Counted from the stretch's first letter, positions 1-9,300 are shown. The stretch is DNA of 64,000 nt from UBA5364 sp050259235 (GCA_050259235.1 JBLNAG010000004.1:17239-81238), one strand, 5' to 3'. The notes: a model not told the origin generated them from the letters alone. Numbers and translations are program-made.

Positions 1-1
1 A

Positions 2-280
2 AAAAAGGAACTTTGGGTTGAAGATTTAACGACTGCAGAAATAGAAGATTGTAATGCATATAATACGAGAGGTACTTGTTTTAGTGGACTACCAGTAGGA
101 CCTATTGCTAATCCTGGTATTGAGTCAATATCTGCAGTATTTAATCCAACTTCTCACAATTATTATTACTTTGTGGCTGATAAAAATGGTAAAACTTATT
201 TTAATGTTAATAGTACTGGTCATTATAATACTATAGCTAAACTTAAGAGTGAGGGTTTATGGTTCGAATATCAGAACTAG
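2..280 (+). CDS. mltG: Endolytic murein transglycosylase MltG, C-terminal end (partial)
   Basis: Open reading frame entering from the left edge, 92 codons to a TAG stop. The residues LPVGPIANPG (about residues 29-38 of the fragment) are the conserved YceG/MltG C-terminal signature, followed by the usual YYFVADKNGKTYF segment. MltG is a membrane-anchored lytic transglycosylase that cuts nascent glycan strands and sets their length. Its last 22 bases overlap the start of the next gene, as expected for the Bacillus yrrL-yrrM pair. The N-terminal membrane anchor and catalytic Glu lie outside the window. Identification rests on this motif plus gene order. Confidence 0.88.
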   Translation, partial: KKELWVEDLTTAEIEDCNAYNTRGTCFSGLPVGPIANPGIESISAVFNPTSHNYYYFVADKNGKTYFNVNSTGHYNTIAKLKSEGLWFEYQN

Positions 281-837
281 AAAAATACGCTAAAGATAAT
301 AATATTCCTATTATGGAAAAAGAAGGAATAGAGTATCTTACTAAATATATTGCTGATAATAATATTCATTCTATTCTTGAAATAGGTTCAGCAATTGGTT
401 ATTCAGCTATTAGAATGTCTTTAGTAAATGAAAATATATGTATTACTACTATTGAAAGAGATAAGAATAGATATAATGAAGCTGTTAAGAATATAAATAA
501 ATTTAATTTAAGTAATCAAATTGAAATTATTAATGATGATGCTTTTAATGTTTCAATTGATAAGAAATATGATTTAATTTTTATTGATGCTGCTAAGAGT
601 CAATACATTAAGTTCTTTGATAAATACAAAGGCAACTTGAATGATGATGGTGTTATTTTCTCTGACAATTTAAATTTTCATGGGCTAGTAAATAGTAATG
701 AAAAAATAGAAAGTCGTAATGTACGAGGAATAGTTAGAAAACTAAATAACTATATTGATTTTCTAAAACATAATAATGAATTTGTAACAGAATTTATTAA
801 TATAGGTGATGGAATCTCAATTAGTAAAAAGAAGTAG
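259..837 (+). CDS. trmR: tRNA 5-hydroxyuridine methyltransferase TrmR (YrrM-type O-methyltransferase)
   Basis: A 192-residue class I SAM-dependent O-methyltransferase of family 3. Motif I is the EIGSAIGYSAI stretch near residue 41; an acidic residue after beta-2 (TTIERD) would bind the SAM ribose; FIDAAKSQY carries the metal-binding Asp typical of this family. In Bacillus the orthologue methylates 5-hydroxyuridine at position 34 of tRNA to 5-methoxyuridine. It starts inside mltG with GAGGG upstream and is followed by the two U32 genes that make the hydroxyuridine substrate, which supports the tRNA role over a small-molecule methyltransferase. Confidence 0.85.
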   Translation: MVRISELEKYAKDNNIPIMEKEGIEYLTKYIADNNIHSILEIGSAIGYSAIRMSLVNENICITTIERDKNRYNEAVKNINKFNLSNQIEIINDDAFNVSIDKKYDLIFIDAAKSQYIKFFDKYKGNLNDDGVIFSDNLNFHGLVNSNEKIESRNVRGIVRKLNNYIDFLKHNNEFVTEFINIGDGISISKKK

Positions 838-854
838 TAAATCTCTTCTTTTTT
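826..854 (+). terminator. Weak hairpin with T-tract after trmR
   Basis: Nine-base A/T-rich arms at 826-834 and 845-853 around a 10-base loop, running into a T-tract. The hairpin overlaps the trmR stop. It is weak and may allow readthrough. Confidence 0.45.
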
Positions 855-863
855 TGATATAAT
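855..863 (+). promoter_or_regulatory. Extended -10 element (TGATATAAT) before trhP1
   Basis: TGATATAAT lies directly after the T-tract of the preceding hairpin and 28 bases before the ATG. A perfect TGnTATAAT element can work without a good -35. Confidence 0.6.
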
Positions 864-890
864 GTTAAATTGATATTGGAAGTGATAAAA

Positions 891-1742
891 ATGAGTAAAA
901 TTATAATAATTCCTAGTGATAATAATCTTAACAATGATTGTGATGGATATATTATTGGAGTAAAAAGTTTAAGTGTTAATATGCCTATTTATTTTGAATT
1001 AAATGAATTAATAGATTTTATTAATAAAATAAAAGGTAATAAGCAAGAAGTTTTTATTTCATTAAATAAGAATATGCATAATGGAGATCTAAAATATTTA
1101 GAAGAAGTAATGCAATCATTAAATGGATTAGGTATTAATGGGGTTTTATATTATGATATTAGTGTTGTAAATATATGGAAGAGATTAAATGTAGATTATG
1201 AATTAGTATGGGCACAAGAACACCTAACTACTAATTATTTAACGTGCAATTATTGGTATGACAAAGGTGTTAGATATACTTATTTATCAAGTGAAATAAC
1301 AACTAATGAAATACAAGAAATAAGAAAAAATACTAAGATGAAGTTAATGGTTCCGATTTTTGGATATTTACCTATGTTTGTATCTAAAAGACATGTGGTA
1401 AAGAATTATTTAAATTATTTTGATTTAAAAGATAATTCAGATATCAATTATATTGCTAAAGAATCAAAAGTATATCCAATTGTGGATAATGAAAATGGTA
1501 CAACAGTATATTCTTGTAGTATATTAAATGGTATTGGGGAAACATTAAAGTTAACCGATATTGAATATTTAGTATTAAATGGTTTTAATATTGGTAATAA
1601 TTTTAATAAAGTTGTAAAAATGTTTAAAAATGTTGATGAAAATAATATTGAAGAGTATATAAATGAGCTAGACCAATTATTTAATAGCAATAGAGGATTT
1701 CTCCATAGTAGAACAATATATAAGGTGAAGAATAATGAGTAA
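891..1742 (+). CDS. trhP1: Short U32 peptidase-like protein, tRNA hydroxylation subunit (TrhP1/YrrN)
   Basis: A 283-residue protein of the short U32 type. It lacks the Cys-rich signature of the longer paralogue, as Bacillus YrrN does. I chose the ATG at 891 because GGAAG sits 8 bases upstream; a TTG seven codons earlier has no Shine-Dalgarno site. The stop overlaps the start of the next U32 gene by 8 bases, so the two are translationally linked. In Bacillus the YrrN/YrrO pair is needed for prephenate-dependent 5-hydroxylation of U34. Assignment rests on length, pairing and neighbourhood more than on catalytic residues. Confidence 0.72.
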   Translation: MSKIIIIPSDNNLNNDCDGYIIGVKSLSVNMPIYFELNELIDFINKIKGNKQEVFISLNKNMHNGDLKYLEEVMQSLNGLGINGVLYYDISVVNIWKRLNVDYELVWAQEHLTTNYLTCNYWYDKGVRYTYLSSEITTNEIQEIRKNTKMKLMVPIFGYLPMFVSKRHVVKNYLNYFDLKDNSDINYIAKESKVYPIVDNENGTTVYSCSILNGIGETLKLTDIEYLVLNGFNIGNNFNKVVKMFKNVDENNIEEYINELDQLFNSNRGFLHSRTIYKVKNNE

Positions 1743-2952
1743 AAATTTGAATATAATGAAAAAACCAGAGTTATTAGCTCCGGCTGGTGATCTTGAAAGA
1801 TTAAAAGTGGCTTTATTATATGGAGCTGATGCTGTTTATATTGGTGGACCAATGTTTGGATTAAGAGCTAATGCTATTAATTTCACTGTTGATCAAATCA
1901 AGGAAGGTGTTGATTTTGCTCATAATCTAGGAAAAAAAATATATGTGACTGTTAATATTATTTTACATAATGAAGAAATTAATTTATTAGTAGATTATTT
2001 AAAAGAGTTAGATAAAATAGGGGTTGATGCTATTATTGTTAGTGATCCAACTGTTATTAGTCTAGCTAAGGAAAATACTAATTTAGAAGTTCATCTTTCA
2101 ACCCAACAATCAACGCTTAATTATGAAGCTATTAAGTTTTGGAAAGAAGAAGGCGTTACTAGAATTGTAATGGGTAGAGAAGTAACTAGGGAAGAAATAA
2201 TTGATATTAAAAAGAACGTTGATATTGAAATAGAGTGTTTCATTCATGGGGCAATGTGTGCTTCATATAGTGGTAGATGTGTACTAAGTAATTTTTTAAC
2301 TGGAAGAGATTCTAATCGTGGTGGATGTAGTCAAATCTGTAGATGGGACTTTAATTTACTAGATGAATCAAAAGAACCTTTACAAGGAGAAAAGAATTTT
2401 ACTTTTTGTACAAAAGATTTATCAATGTTAAAATATATACCTGATATGGTTGATATTGGGGTAGTATCCCTTAAAATAGAAGGTAGAATGAGATCTGTTT
2501 ATTATATTGCAACGGTTGTCGATATTTATCGTCATGCTATTGATGAATATTGTAACAATCCCGAAGGTTATGAATATAATGAAGAATATGAAAAAATATT
2601 AAGAAGATGTGCTAATAGAGATTCTGTTCCGCAATTTTTTAATAATATTTATGATAGTAGTTGTCAATATTATAATGGTAGAGAAGAAGTATCTAATCAA
2701 GACTTTTTAGGAATTATATTAGATTATGACCTTAAAACTAAAATGGCAACGATTGAACAAAGAAATTATTTTAAAGTTGGAGATGAAATAGAAATATTTG
2801 GCCCTAATATTAATATTATTTCAATGAAAGTAGAACAGATATTGGATGAAGACAATAATGAAATTGATATTGTTAGACATCCAAAACAAATAGTAAAACT
2901 TAAGATAAATGATTTAGTTTATCCCAATAATTTAATGAGGATTAAGAACTAA
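1735..2952 (+). CDS. trhP2: U32 peptidase family tRNA hydroxylation protein (TrhP2/YrrO)
   Basis: A 405-residue protein with the full U32 signature: ECFIHGAMC, then SGRC, then a further Cys pair in GGCSQICRW (about residues 162-202). The N-terminal MKKPELLAPAGD is characteristic of the family. These Cys residues are thought to hold an iron-sulfur cluster in the tRNA-hydroxylating members. Together with trhP1 and trmR it would convert U34 to 5-hydroxyuridine and then 5-methoxyuridine, widening wobble decoding. Bacillus has udk between this gene and greA; here udk is absent and greA follows directly. Confidence 0.85.
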   Translation: MSKNLNIMKKPELLAPAGDLERLKVALLYGADAVYIGGPMFGLRANAINFTVDQIKEGVDFAHNLGKKIYVTVNIILHNEEINLLVDYLKELDKIGVDAIIVSDPTVISLAKENTNLEVHLSTQQSTLNYEAIKFWKEEGVTRIVMGREVTREEIIDIKKNVDIEIECFIHGAMCASYSGRCVLSNFLTGRDSNRGGCSQICRWDFNLLDESKEPLQGEKNFTFCTKDLSMLKYIPDMVDIGVVSLKIEGRMRSVYYIATVVDIYRHAIDEYCNNPEGYEYNEEYEKILRRCANRDSVPQFFNNIYDSSCQYYNGREEVSNQDFLGIILDYDLKTKMATIEQRNYFKVGDEIEIFGPNINIISMKVEQILDEDNNEIDIVRHPKQIVKLKINDLVYPNNLMRIKN

Positions 2953-2963
2953 AAAAAAATAAG

Positions 2964-2992
2964 TTGACAAGATAATAAAACTATAGTATTAT
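2964..2992 (+). promoter_or_regulatory. Sigma-A promoter of greA
   Basis: TTGACA at 2964-2969, exactly 17 bases, then TATTAT at 2987-2992. The ATG of greA follows 40 bases later, with GAGGTG as ribosome binding site. Confidence 0.85.
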
Positions 2993-3031
2993 TATCTAGT
3001 AATTTTTTGATAAATGACGAGGTGAAAAAGA

Positions 3032-3502
3032 ATGTCAAATATAAAGGAGTTTTATTTAACAGAAGAAGGTTTAAATGAAATCAAGGAAGAATTAGACCAT
3101 CTAAAGTTGGAACTTAGACCTGCAGTAATAAATAGTTTAAAAGAAGCTAGAGCTTTAGGCGACCTAAGCGAAAATGCGGAATATGATGCTGCACGTAATG
3201 AACAAGCAGTAGTTGAAAATAGAATTCAAGAATTGGAAGCAATGATTGAAAAAGCTGTTCTTATTAAAGACGTCAAAACTGACCGTGTTGCTATTGGAAC
3301 TAAGGTTAAAATTGAGTATGTTGCAGATAAAGATACTGAAGTATATTCAATTGTTGGTAGTAAAGAAGCAGATCCATTTAGTAATAAAATTTCTAACGAG
3401 TCACCAATTGCTAGAGCTATTATGGGATTAAAAGTTGGAAGTATTGTAACTGTTGAAAGCCCTAATGGCAAATATGATGTAAAAATCGTTGAAATATTTT
3501 AA
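3032..3502 (+). CDS. greA: Transcription elongation factor GreA
   Basis: A 156-residue protein, the usual GreA length. The N-terminal coiled coil contains ARALGDLSENAEYDAARNEQ (about residues 39-58), whose acidic tip enters the RNA polymerase secondary channel and stimulates cleavage of backtracked transcripts. The C-terminal globular domain ends with SPIARAIMGLKVG followed by the usual GKYDVKIVEI-type strand. It has its own strong promoter and terminator, so it is a single-gene unit. Its place after the U32 genes matches Bacillus. Confidence 0.96.
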   Translation: MSNIKEFYLTEEGLNEIKEELDHLKLELRPAVINSLKEARALGDLSENAEYDAARNEQAVVENRIQELEAMIEKAVLIKDVKTDRVAIGTKVKIEYVADKDTEVYSIVGSKEADPFSNKISNESPIARAIMGLKVGSIVTVESPNGKYDVKIVEIF

Positions 3503-3526
3503 GAAATAGGTATCTATTTCTTTTTT
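3501..3526 (+). terminator. Rho-independent terminator of greA
   Basis: Perfect 9-bp stem, 3501-3509 with 3514-3522, four-base loop, then a T-tract. The stem overlaps the stop codon. Confidence 0.85.
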
Positions 3527-3581
3527 ACTTGTAAAAAAATATTAAATATTATATACTATATTAGTACGAATGGAGGAAATT

Positions 3582-4832
3582 ATGAAAAATACAAAAGAAG
3601 TTAAAATCAATATAGAAGGTCAAGAATGGCAAGATGCTTTAGATAAAGCTTTTAATAAAGCTAATCAAAAAGCTAAAATAGATGGTTTTAGACCAGGTAA
3701 AGCGCCTAAAGATGTATTCTTAAAAAAATATGGACAAGAAGCATTATATATGGAAGCTGCAGACATCTGCTTAGAAGTTGCATATGCAAAAATGATTAAA
3801 GACAATGAAGGTTTAGAAATAGTAAGTCAACCACAAGTTGAATTAGTCTCAGTTAATGATTCTGGATTAGAATTTAAATTTACTTTAACATTAAAACCAG
3901 AAGTTAAATTAGGTAAATATAAAGATTTAAAAGCTAAGAAAGAAAAAGTAGAAGTAACAAAAGAAGAAATAGATCACGCTATTGATGAAATGCGTAATCG
4001 TTTTGCTGAAAATGTTGTTAAAGAAGGCAAAATTGCTGATGGTGATGTAGCTGTTATCAATTTTGAAGGATTCAAAGACGGTGTTGCTTTTGAAGGTGGT
4101 AAAGGTGAAAATTACTCATTAAAGATTGGAAGTAAAACTTTTATTCCAGGATTTGAAGAACAATTAATTGGTATGGAAAATAATGAAGAAAAAGAAATTG
4201 AAGTAACATTCCCAGAAGATTATCACAGTGAAGAATTAAAAGGTGCTTTAGTAACGTTTAAAGTAAAAGTAAATGAAATTAAAGCAATACAAATTCCAGA
4301 ATTAAGCAAAGATTTCTTTGAAGATTTAAATATGGAAGGCGTTAATGATCTTAAATCATTAGAAGAACAAGTTAAAGAAACTATTAAAGCTAGAAAAGAA
4401 ATGAATGCTGATAATAAATATATTGATGATTTATTAGAAGAAGCTGCTAAGGATACTACAATAGATATTCCTGAAGCTATGGTTAATGAAGAATTAGATA
4501 GAATGTTAAGACAATATGAAGAAAATTTAAAGATGCAAGGTATTACTTTAGATTTATTCTATCAATATACTAATTCAAATGAAGAAGCTTTAAAAGAACA
4601 AATGAAAGAAGAAGCATCTAAACGTGTTACTTACCGTTTAATGTTAGAACAAATAGCTAAAGAAGAAAATATCGATATAACTGATAAAGAAGCAGAAAAA
4701 GAAGCAGAATCATTAGCTAAGAAATATGAAATGGATAAAGATGAATTCTTAGAATCATTTGGTGGTCTTGATATGATCAAATATGATTTAACAATGCGTC
4801 AAACATTAGATATATTAAGAGGTAATAAATAA
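3582..4832 (+). CDS. tig: Trigger factor (ribosome-associated chaperone and peptidyl-prolyl isomerase)
   Basis: A 416-residue protein with all three trigger factor domains. The ribosome-docking loop FRPGKAPKDVF (about residues 37-47) contacts the exit tunnel; the FKBP-type isomerase domain spans about 145-245 (GDVAVINFEGF, GSKTFIPGFEEQL); the C-terminal helical arms fill the rest. The ATG at 3582 is preferred because GGAGG lies six bases upstream; the ATG at 3570 would use the Shine-Dalgarno site as coding sequence. A terminator follows at once, so it is probably monocistronic. Confidence 0.96.
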   Translation: MKNTKEVKINIEGQEWQDALDKAFNKANQKAKIDGFRPGKAPKDVFLKKYGQEALYMEAADICLEVAYAKMIKDNEGLEIVSQPQVELVSVNDSGLEFKFTLTLKPEVKLGKYKDLKAKKEKVEVTKEEIDHAIDEMRNRFAENVVKEGKIADGDVAVINFEGFKDGVAFEGGKGENYSLKIGSKTFIPGFEEQLIGMENNEEKEIEVTFPEDYHSEELKGALVTFKVKVNEIKAIQIPELSKDFFEDLNMEGVNDLKSLEEQVKETIKARKEMNADNKYIDDLLEEAAKDTTIDIPEAMVNEELDRMLRQYEENLKMQGITLDLFYQYTNSNEEALKEQMKEEASKRVTYRLMLEQIAKEENIDITDKEAEKEAESLAKKYEMDKDEFLESFGGLDMIKYDLTMRQTLDILRGNK

Positions 4833-4844
4833 TTACCTTTTTTT
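4820..4844 (+). terminator. Terminator of tig
   Basis: Seven-bp stem 4820-4826 with 4832-4838, five-base loop, then T-tract. It includes the stop codon. Confidence 0.78.
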
Positions 4845-4845
4845 A

Positions 4846-4854
4846 TGATATAAT
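4846..4854 (+). promoter_or_regulatory. Extended -10 (TGATATAAT) before priA
   Basis: Starts two bases after the tig T-tract and ends 20 bases before the priA ATG; GTAGGTG supplies the ribosome binding site. Confidence 0.6.
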
Positions 4855-4874
4855 TAGTATGAAGTAGGTGAATT

Positions 4875-7031
4875 ATGGTAATAGAAGTTTTAGTTGAATT
4901 AAAGGCTAAGAGAATTGATAAGACTTATACTTATTTTGTGCCTCTAAACTTACAAGAAAAAATTAAAGTAGGTATTAGAGTATTAGTTCCTTTTGGTAAT
5001 CAAAAACTTGAAGGCTTTGTTTTAAAAATTACTAATAATAATTCACATGAATATGAATTAAAAGAAATAATAGATGTTATTGATGAAGAGCCAGTTATTA
5101 ATGAAGAAATGTTAGAATTAGGTAAATATATAAGTAAAAAAACATTATCTAATTTAATAAGTGCTTATCAGTCAATGTTACCTAGTGCTTTAAAAGCTAA
5201 AAAGGATTTTAAAGTTAATAAAAAATATGTTAGCTATATTAAAAAAATAGATAATACTTATTTACCAAAGAATAATAGTCAAAAAGAATTGTTAGAATTA
5301 ATTGGAGATAATGAAGTATTAAAAGGTTCTATTAATTCTAATAGTTTAAAAACATTATTAGATAAAAAAGTTTTAGTTGAAATAAAATATGAAACATACC
5401 GCTTAAATAAAGATTATCAATGTGAAGAATGTAATATTACCTTAAATGAAGAGCAACAAACAGTTGTTAATACTGTTTTAAGTAACATGAATAATTTTAA
5501 ACCTTTTCTTTTATATGGAGTAACAGGCTCTGGTAAAACTGAAGTATATATGCATATTATGAAAGAAGTATTAAAACAAAAAAAAGAAATTATAGTACTA
5601 GTCCCAGAAATTAGTTTAACTCCTCAAATGGTTGATATTTTTAGAAAAAGATTTGGTAATCAAGTAGCTATTTTACATAGTCGTTTAAATAACGGCGAAA
5701 AATATGATGAATGGCGTAAGATTGAAAAGAAGGAAGTTTCGATTGTTATTGGTGCTAGAAGTGCTATATTCGCACCATTTACTAATTTGGGATTAATTGT
5801 TATTGATGAAGAACATACGCCTAGTTATAAACAAGAAAACAATCCTAAATATAGTGCTATTGATGTTTCTTTATACCGTGCTAAGAAATATAATTGTCCA
5901 GTTATCTTAGGTAGTGCTACTCCTTCTATTGAAAGTTATACTAGAGCTAAAACAGGAGTATATGAATTACTAACTATAAAGAAACGCGTTAATAATAATT
6001 TACCTAAAGTAGAATTAATTGATATGAAAGATGAAATAAAGAAGGGCAACCGTATTATTAGTGGTAAACTAAAAGAAGAAATTAATAAATGTATAAATAA
6101 TAATGAACAAGTTATCATTTTATTAAATAGAAGAGGCTATTCAACAGTAATTACATGTCATGCTTGTGGTCATACTGATAAGTGTCCAAATTGTGATATA
6201 CCATTAACCTATCACCATAAAGATAATAAAATGAAATGCCATTATTGTAATTATGAAAGAACAAAATTAAATATGTGTCCAGAATGTAATTCCAAAGATA
6301 TTAATCAATATGGAATGGGTACTGAAAAATTAGAACAAGAAATTAATAGAATATTTCCAAATGCTAAAACAATTAGAATGGATATGGATACAACTGGTAC
6401 TAAAGGTGCTCACGAGAGAATTATTAATGATTTTAGAGAAGAAAAATATAATGTCTTAATTGGTACACAAATGGTATCAAAAGGTTTAGATTTTCCTAAA
6501 GTTACTTTGGTTGGAGTTATCAATGGTGATGCTTCTTTAAATATCCCAGACTTTAGAAGTGCCGAAAGAACCTTCCAACTATTAAATCAAGTAGCGGGAA
6601 GGGCAGGGCGTGCTGATAAAAAGGGATTAGTTATTATTCAAGGATTTAATATTAGTCACTATAGTATTATTTACTCAATGAATCATGACTACACTAGTTT
6701 CTACGATGAAGAAATGCATATTAGATCTTTACTTAAATACCCACCATTTTATAACTTAACTTTAATTAAAATAACGAGCTCTGATTATGATAATGGAATG
6801 TTAGAAAGTAATAAAATAGTTAACTACTTAAAAAATAAATTAAAAGATGTAATTATTTTAGGGCCGTCAATGGCTAATATATCTAAGATAAATAATGTTT
6901 ATCAAATTCAAATTCTTTTAAAATATAAAAACAGTAAAGAAATCATTAATGAATTAATTAATATCAATGAAAAATATCGTGCTAATAATAAAGTTAATGT
7001 TGACATAGATATTAATCCTATCAAATTATAA
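4875..7031 (+). CDS. priA: Primosomal protein N' (PriA), replication restart helicase
   Basis: A 718-residue superfamily 2 helicase. The N-terminal DNA 3'-end binding domain is followed by Walker A GVTGSGKTEVY near residue 216, DEEH near residue 313, and the GSATPS motif. Eight zinc-binding cysteines occur as CHACGH, CPNC, CHYC and CPEC pairs at about residues 434-475. The QVAGRAGR motif VI is intact. PriA reloads the replicative helicase at stalled forks. In Bacillus it is followed by def and fmt; here a lipoprotein gene replaces def. Confidence 0.96.
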   Translation: MVIEVLVELKAKRIDKTYTYFVPLNLQEKIKVGIRVLVPFGNQKLEGFVLKITNNNSHEYELKEIIDVIDEEPVINEEMLELGKYISKKTLSNLISAYQSMLPSALKAKKDFKVNKKYVSYIKKIDNTYLPKNNSQKELLELIGDNEVLKGSINSNSLKTLLDKKVLVEIKYETYRLNKDYQCEECNITLNEEQQTVVNTVLSNMNNFKPFLLYGVTGSGKTEVYMHIMKEVLKQKKEIIVLVPEISLTPQMVDIFRKRFGNQVAILHSRLNNGEKYDEWRKIEKKEVSIVIGARSAIFAPFTNLGLIVIDEEHTPSYKQENNPKYSAIDVSLYRAKKYNCPVILGSATPSIESYTRAKTGVYELLTIKKRVNNNLPKVELIDMKDEIKKGNRIISGKLKEEINKCINNNEQVIILLNRRGYSTVITCHACGHTDKCPNCDIPLTYHHKDNKMKCHYCNYERTKLNMCPECNSKDINQYGMGTEKLEQEINRIFPNAKTIRMDMDTTGTKGAHERIINDFREEKYNVLIGTQMVSKGLDFPKVTLVGVINGDASLNIPDFRSAERTFQLLNQVAGRAGRADKKGLVIIQGFNISHYSIIYSMNHDYTSFYDEEMHIRSLLKYPPFYNLTLIKITSSDYDNGMLESNKIVNYLKNKLKDVIILGPSMANISKINNVYQIQILLKYKNSKEIINELININEKYRANNKVNVDIDINPIKL

Positions 7032-7076
7032 TTGTTTTTTATTTTAATATGTGGTATTTTTATAGAGAGGTGTGTA

Positions 7077-7502
7077 ATGAAAAAGAAAATAGGATTATGT
7101 TTGACTTTAATATTAATGTTAGTAGTAAGTGGTTGTGGTAAGACAAAACTTACTTGTACCAAGACAGAAAATTGGATTCATACTCTTGATTTTAATCAAG
7201 AAGTAGTATTCAAAAAAGAAAAAATAGACTCAGTTACTCAAACAGTAAAAATTACTTCTGAAGAACAATTAGATAATGAATATGAAACATATAAGAAAAA
7301 AGAAAAAGAATATGCATCAAAGGAAGGAATTACCTTTGAAGTAAGTAAGATAGAAGAAGGATTATTTGTTTCTTTGGAAATTGATACAGAAAAAGCTGCT
7401 AAAACAGATTTAGAGGAATTTGGTTTTCCTAAAGATGTACTCAATTTAACAGTAGAACAAGTTAAGAAAAAAATGGAAGATGAAGGTTATACTTGCAAGT
7501 AA
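7077..7502 (+). CDS. Putative lipoprotein (YehR/DUF1307-like)
   Basis: A 141-residue secreted lipoprotein. The ATG at 7077 is preferred: GAGAGG lies upstream and a Lys-rich start precedes a hydrophobic stretch ending in the lipobox VVSGC, so the mature protein would begin at Cys20. The mature part has charged helix-strand segments and a final Cys. It resembles the lipoprotein at 56884-57351 in length, Cys positions and overall layout, and both recall the YehR/DUF1307 group. Function is unknown. It sits between priA and fmt, where Bacillus has def. Confidence 0.65.
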   Translation: MKKKIGLCLTLILMLVVSGCGKTKLTCTKTENWIHTLDFNQEVVFKKEKIDSVTQTVKITSEEQLDNEYETYKKKEKEYASKEGITFEVSKIEEGLFVSLEIDTEKAAKTDLEEFGFPKDVLNLTVEQVKKKMEDEGYTCK

Positions 7503-7537
7503 ACTTTCATTTTTTCTTTGATATTTATTTATAGATA

Positions 7538-7546
7538 TGATAAAAT
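7538..7546 (+). promoter_or_regulatory. Extended -10 (TGATAAAAT) before fmt
   Basis: A TGnTAnAAT-type element 17 bases before the fmt ATG, following a T-rich stretch. Confidence 0.5.
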
Positions 7547-7563
7547 GATGTTAGGGTGATAAT

Positions 7564-8529
7564 ATGGACTACAGTAGTATTAAAGTAGATAAAAAACTTA
7601 AGATAGTATACATGGGAACCCCTGAATTTAGTGAAGTTGTTTTGAGGGGCTTATTGGAAAAATATCCAGTCAGAGCAATTGTTACTCAACCAGATAAAGC
7701 AAGAGATAGGGATGGGGAAGTATTATTTTCTCATGTTAAAAAAGTTGGAATAGAAAAAACTATTCTGGTTTTACAACCTGAAAATATTAAAAAACAATAT
7801 CATGAAGTATTGGCATTAGAACCAGATATTATTATTACTTGTGCTTATGGGCAAATTATACCTAATGAATTAATTGATTATCCTAAGTATGGGTGCATAA
7901 ATGTTCATGCTTCATTATTGCCTAAACTTAGAGGTGGAGCACCAATTCATCGTGCTATTATAAATGGTTATAAAGAAACGGGTATTACCATCATGTATAT
8001 GAATTCAAGTATGGATGCAGGTGATATCATTAGTCAAAATAAGATTGAAATAACTGATCAAGATACTGCTGAATCATTACACGATAAATTAGCAGTTTTA
8101 GGTAGAGATCTTTTATTAGAGACATTACCTAGTATTTTAGAAGGAACTAATCAAAGAATTAAGCAAGATCAAAGCGAAGTTACATTTGGTTTAACTATTA
8201 AAAGGGAAGATGAAAAAATAGATTTTGAAAAAACTAAAAAACAAATATACAATCAAGTTAGAGGGTTGTTTTCATGGCCAGGAGCTTATTGTTTATATGA
8301 AGGTAAGATATTAAAGGTATGGAAATGTTATTATACTGATGAGGTATATTCAAATTTATTTGATGGTCAAATATCTCGTATATATCCTGATGGTATAGGT
8401 GTTAAAGTTAATAATGGTGAAGTAGTATTCACTGAAGTACAATTAGAAGGTAAGCAAAGAATGTCTGCGATTGATTTTTTAAATGGTATTCAAAATAAAG
8501 AAAATATTATTGGTAAGATATTAGATTAG
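7564..8529 (+). CDS. fmt: Methionyl-tRNA formyltransferase
   Basis: A 321-residue enzyme that formylates initiator Met-tRNA using 10-formyl-THF. The catalytic Asn-His pair is seen in INVHASLLPKLRGGAPI (about residues 117-133) and the third catalytic residue in the MDAGDII segment (about 155-161). The C-terminal OB-like domain (about 215-321) is full length. The N-terminus is about ten residues longer than usual before KIVYMGTPEFS. No upstream def lies in this window, although a deformylase is expected elsewhere. Confidence 0.95.
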   Translation: MDYSSIKVDKKLKIVYMGTPEFSEVVLRGLLEKYPVRAIVTQPDKARDRDGEVLFSHVKKVGIEKTILVLQPENIKKQYHEVLALEPDIIITCAYGQIIPNELIDYPKYGCINVHASLLPKLRGGAPIHRAIINGYKETGITIMYMNSSMDAGDIISQNKIEITDQDTAESLHDKLAVLGRDLLLETLPSILEGTNQRIKQDQSEVTFGLTIKREDEKIDFEKTKKQIYNQVRGLFSWPGAYCLYEGKILKVWKCYYTDEVYSNLFDGQISRIYPDGIGVKVNNGEVVFTEVQLEGKQRMSAIDFLNGIQNKENIIGKILD

Positions 8530-8536
8530 GTGATTT

Positions 8537-9286
8537 ATGAATTTTAAGATGTATATAAATAAATTTAAGGAATTATGGGCTGTTCCTAGATATAGATCAA
8601 TGCTTAAACTTGGTCTATGGATAATATTTTTTATTCTTGTATCTCTAGGGGTTAGTTCATATGAATATGTTGGTAAAGATAATCATAGCAACGATAACAA
8701 TGATGAAGAAATTATAGAAGAAAAAGAAGCTATTGAGAAATTTAAAGACATGGATAATTATAGTTTTACCATAAATTATATAGGTAAAGAAAATACTGTT
8801 ATAATTGGAAAGAACTATAATAATAAATCTATAATTATGTTTAATGATAAAATGTATTACCGTGAGGGTGATATTGTTTACAATATTGAAGGAGAATATC
8901 GTTCTTCCGAAGAAATAGATAGTCCTTTCCCTTCAAGTGATTTTTCTTTACAACCAAGTGATTTATACACTTTGATTAAAAGAGGAACATTAGATGAAGA
9001 AACTAAAAAAATTCAAGATAATACAATAATTAAAAAATATATTATTATTGATCAACTTGTTCTTTTAAAATATCAAATACCTGAAGGTGAAAAGAATAAG
9101 GCTAGTATTATTATAACTACTTATGAAAAAGATGGACAAATAAATAAAGTTGATGTTGATTTAACTAATATCAAAAAAATTGAAGAAGCATATGATGGAA
9201 ATGAATATATTATTACTATTGATTATAGTGATATAGATAAAGTTCTAGAATTTGTTTATAAAGAAAAAATAGAAAATGCAGAATAG
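8537..9286 (+). CDS. Single-pass membrane protein of unknown function
   Basis: A 249-residue protein with a basic N-terminus, one membrane helix at about residues 25-42 (LGLWIIFFILVSLGVSS), and an acidic extracytoplasmic domain of about 200 residues rich in beta strands. I do not recognise the family. It follows fmt by 7 bases and precedes another membrane gene by 14, so these are probably co-transcribed. There is no lipobox or sortase motif. A cell-envelope sensing or scaffolding role is possible but unsupported. Confidence 0.6.
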   Translation: MNFKMYINKFKELWAVPRYRSMLKLGLWIIFFILVSLGVSSYEYVGKDNHSNDNNDEEIIEEKEAIEKFKDMDNYSFTINYIGKENTVIIGKNYNNKSIIMFNDKMYYREGDIVYNIEGEYRSSEEIDSPFPSSDFSLQPSDLYTLIKRGTLDEETKKIQDNTIIKKYIIIDQLVLLKYQIPEGEKNKASIIITTYEKDGQINKVDVDLTNIKKIEEAYDGNEYIITIDYSDIDKVLEFVYKEKIENAE

Positions 9287-9300
9287 AAGGGGAATGTTAT

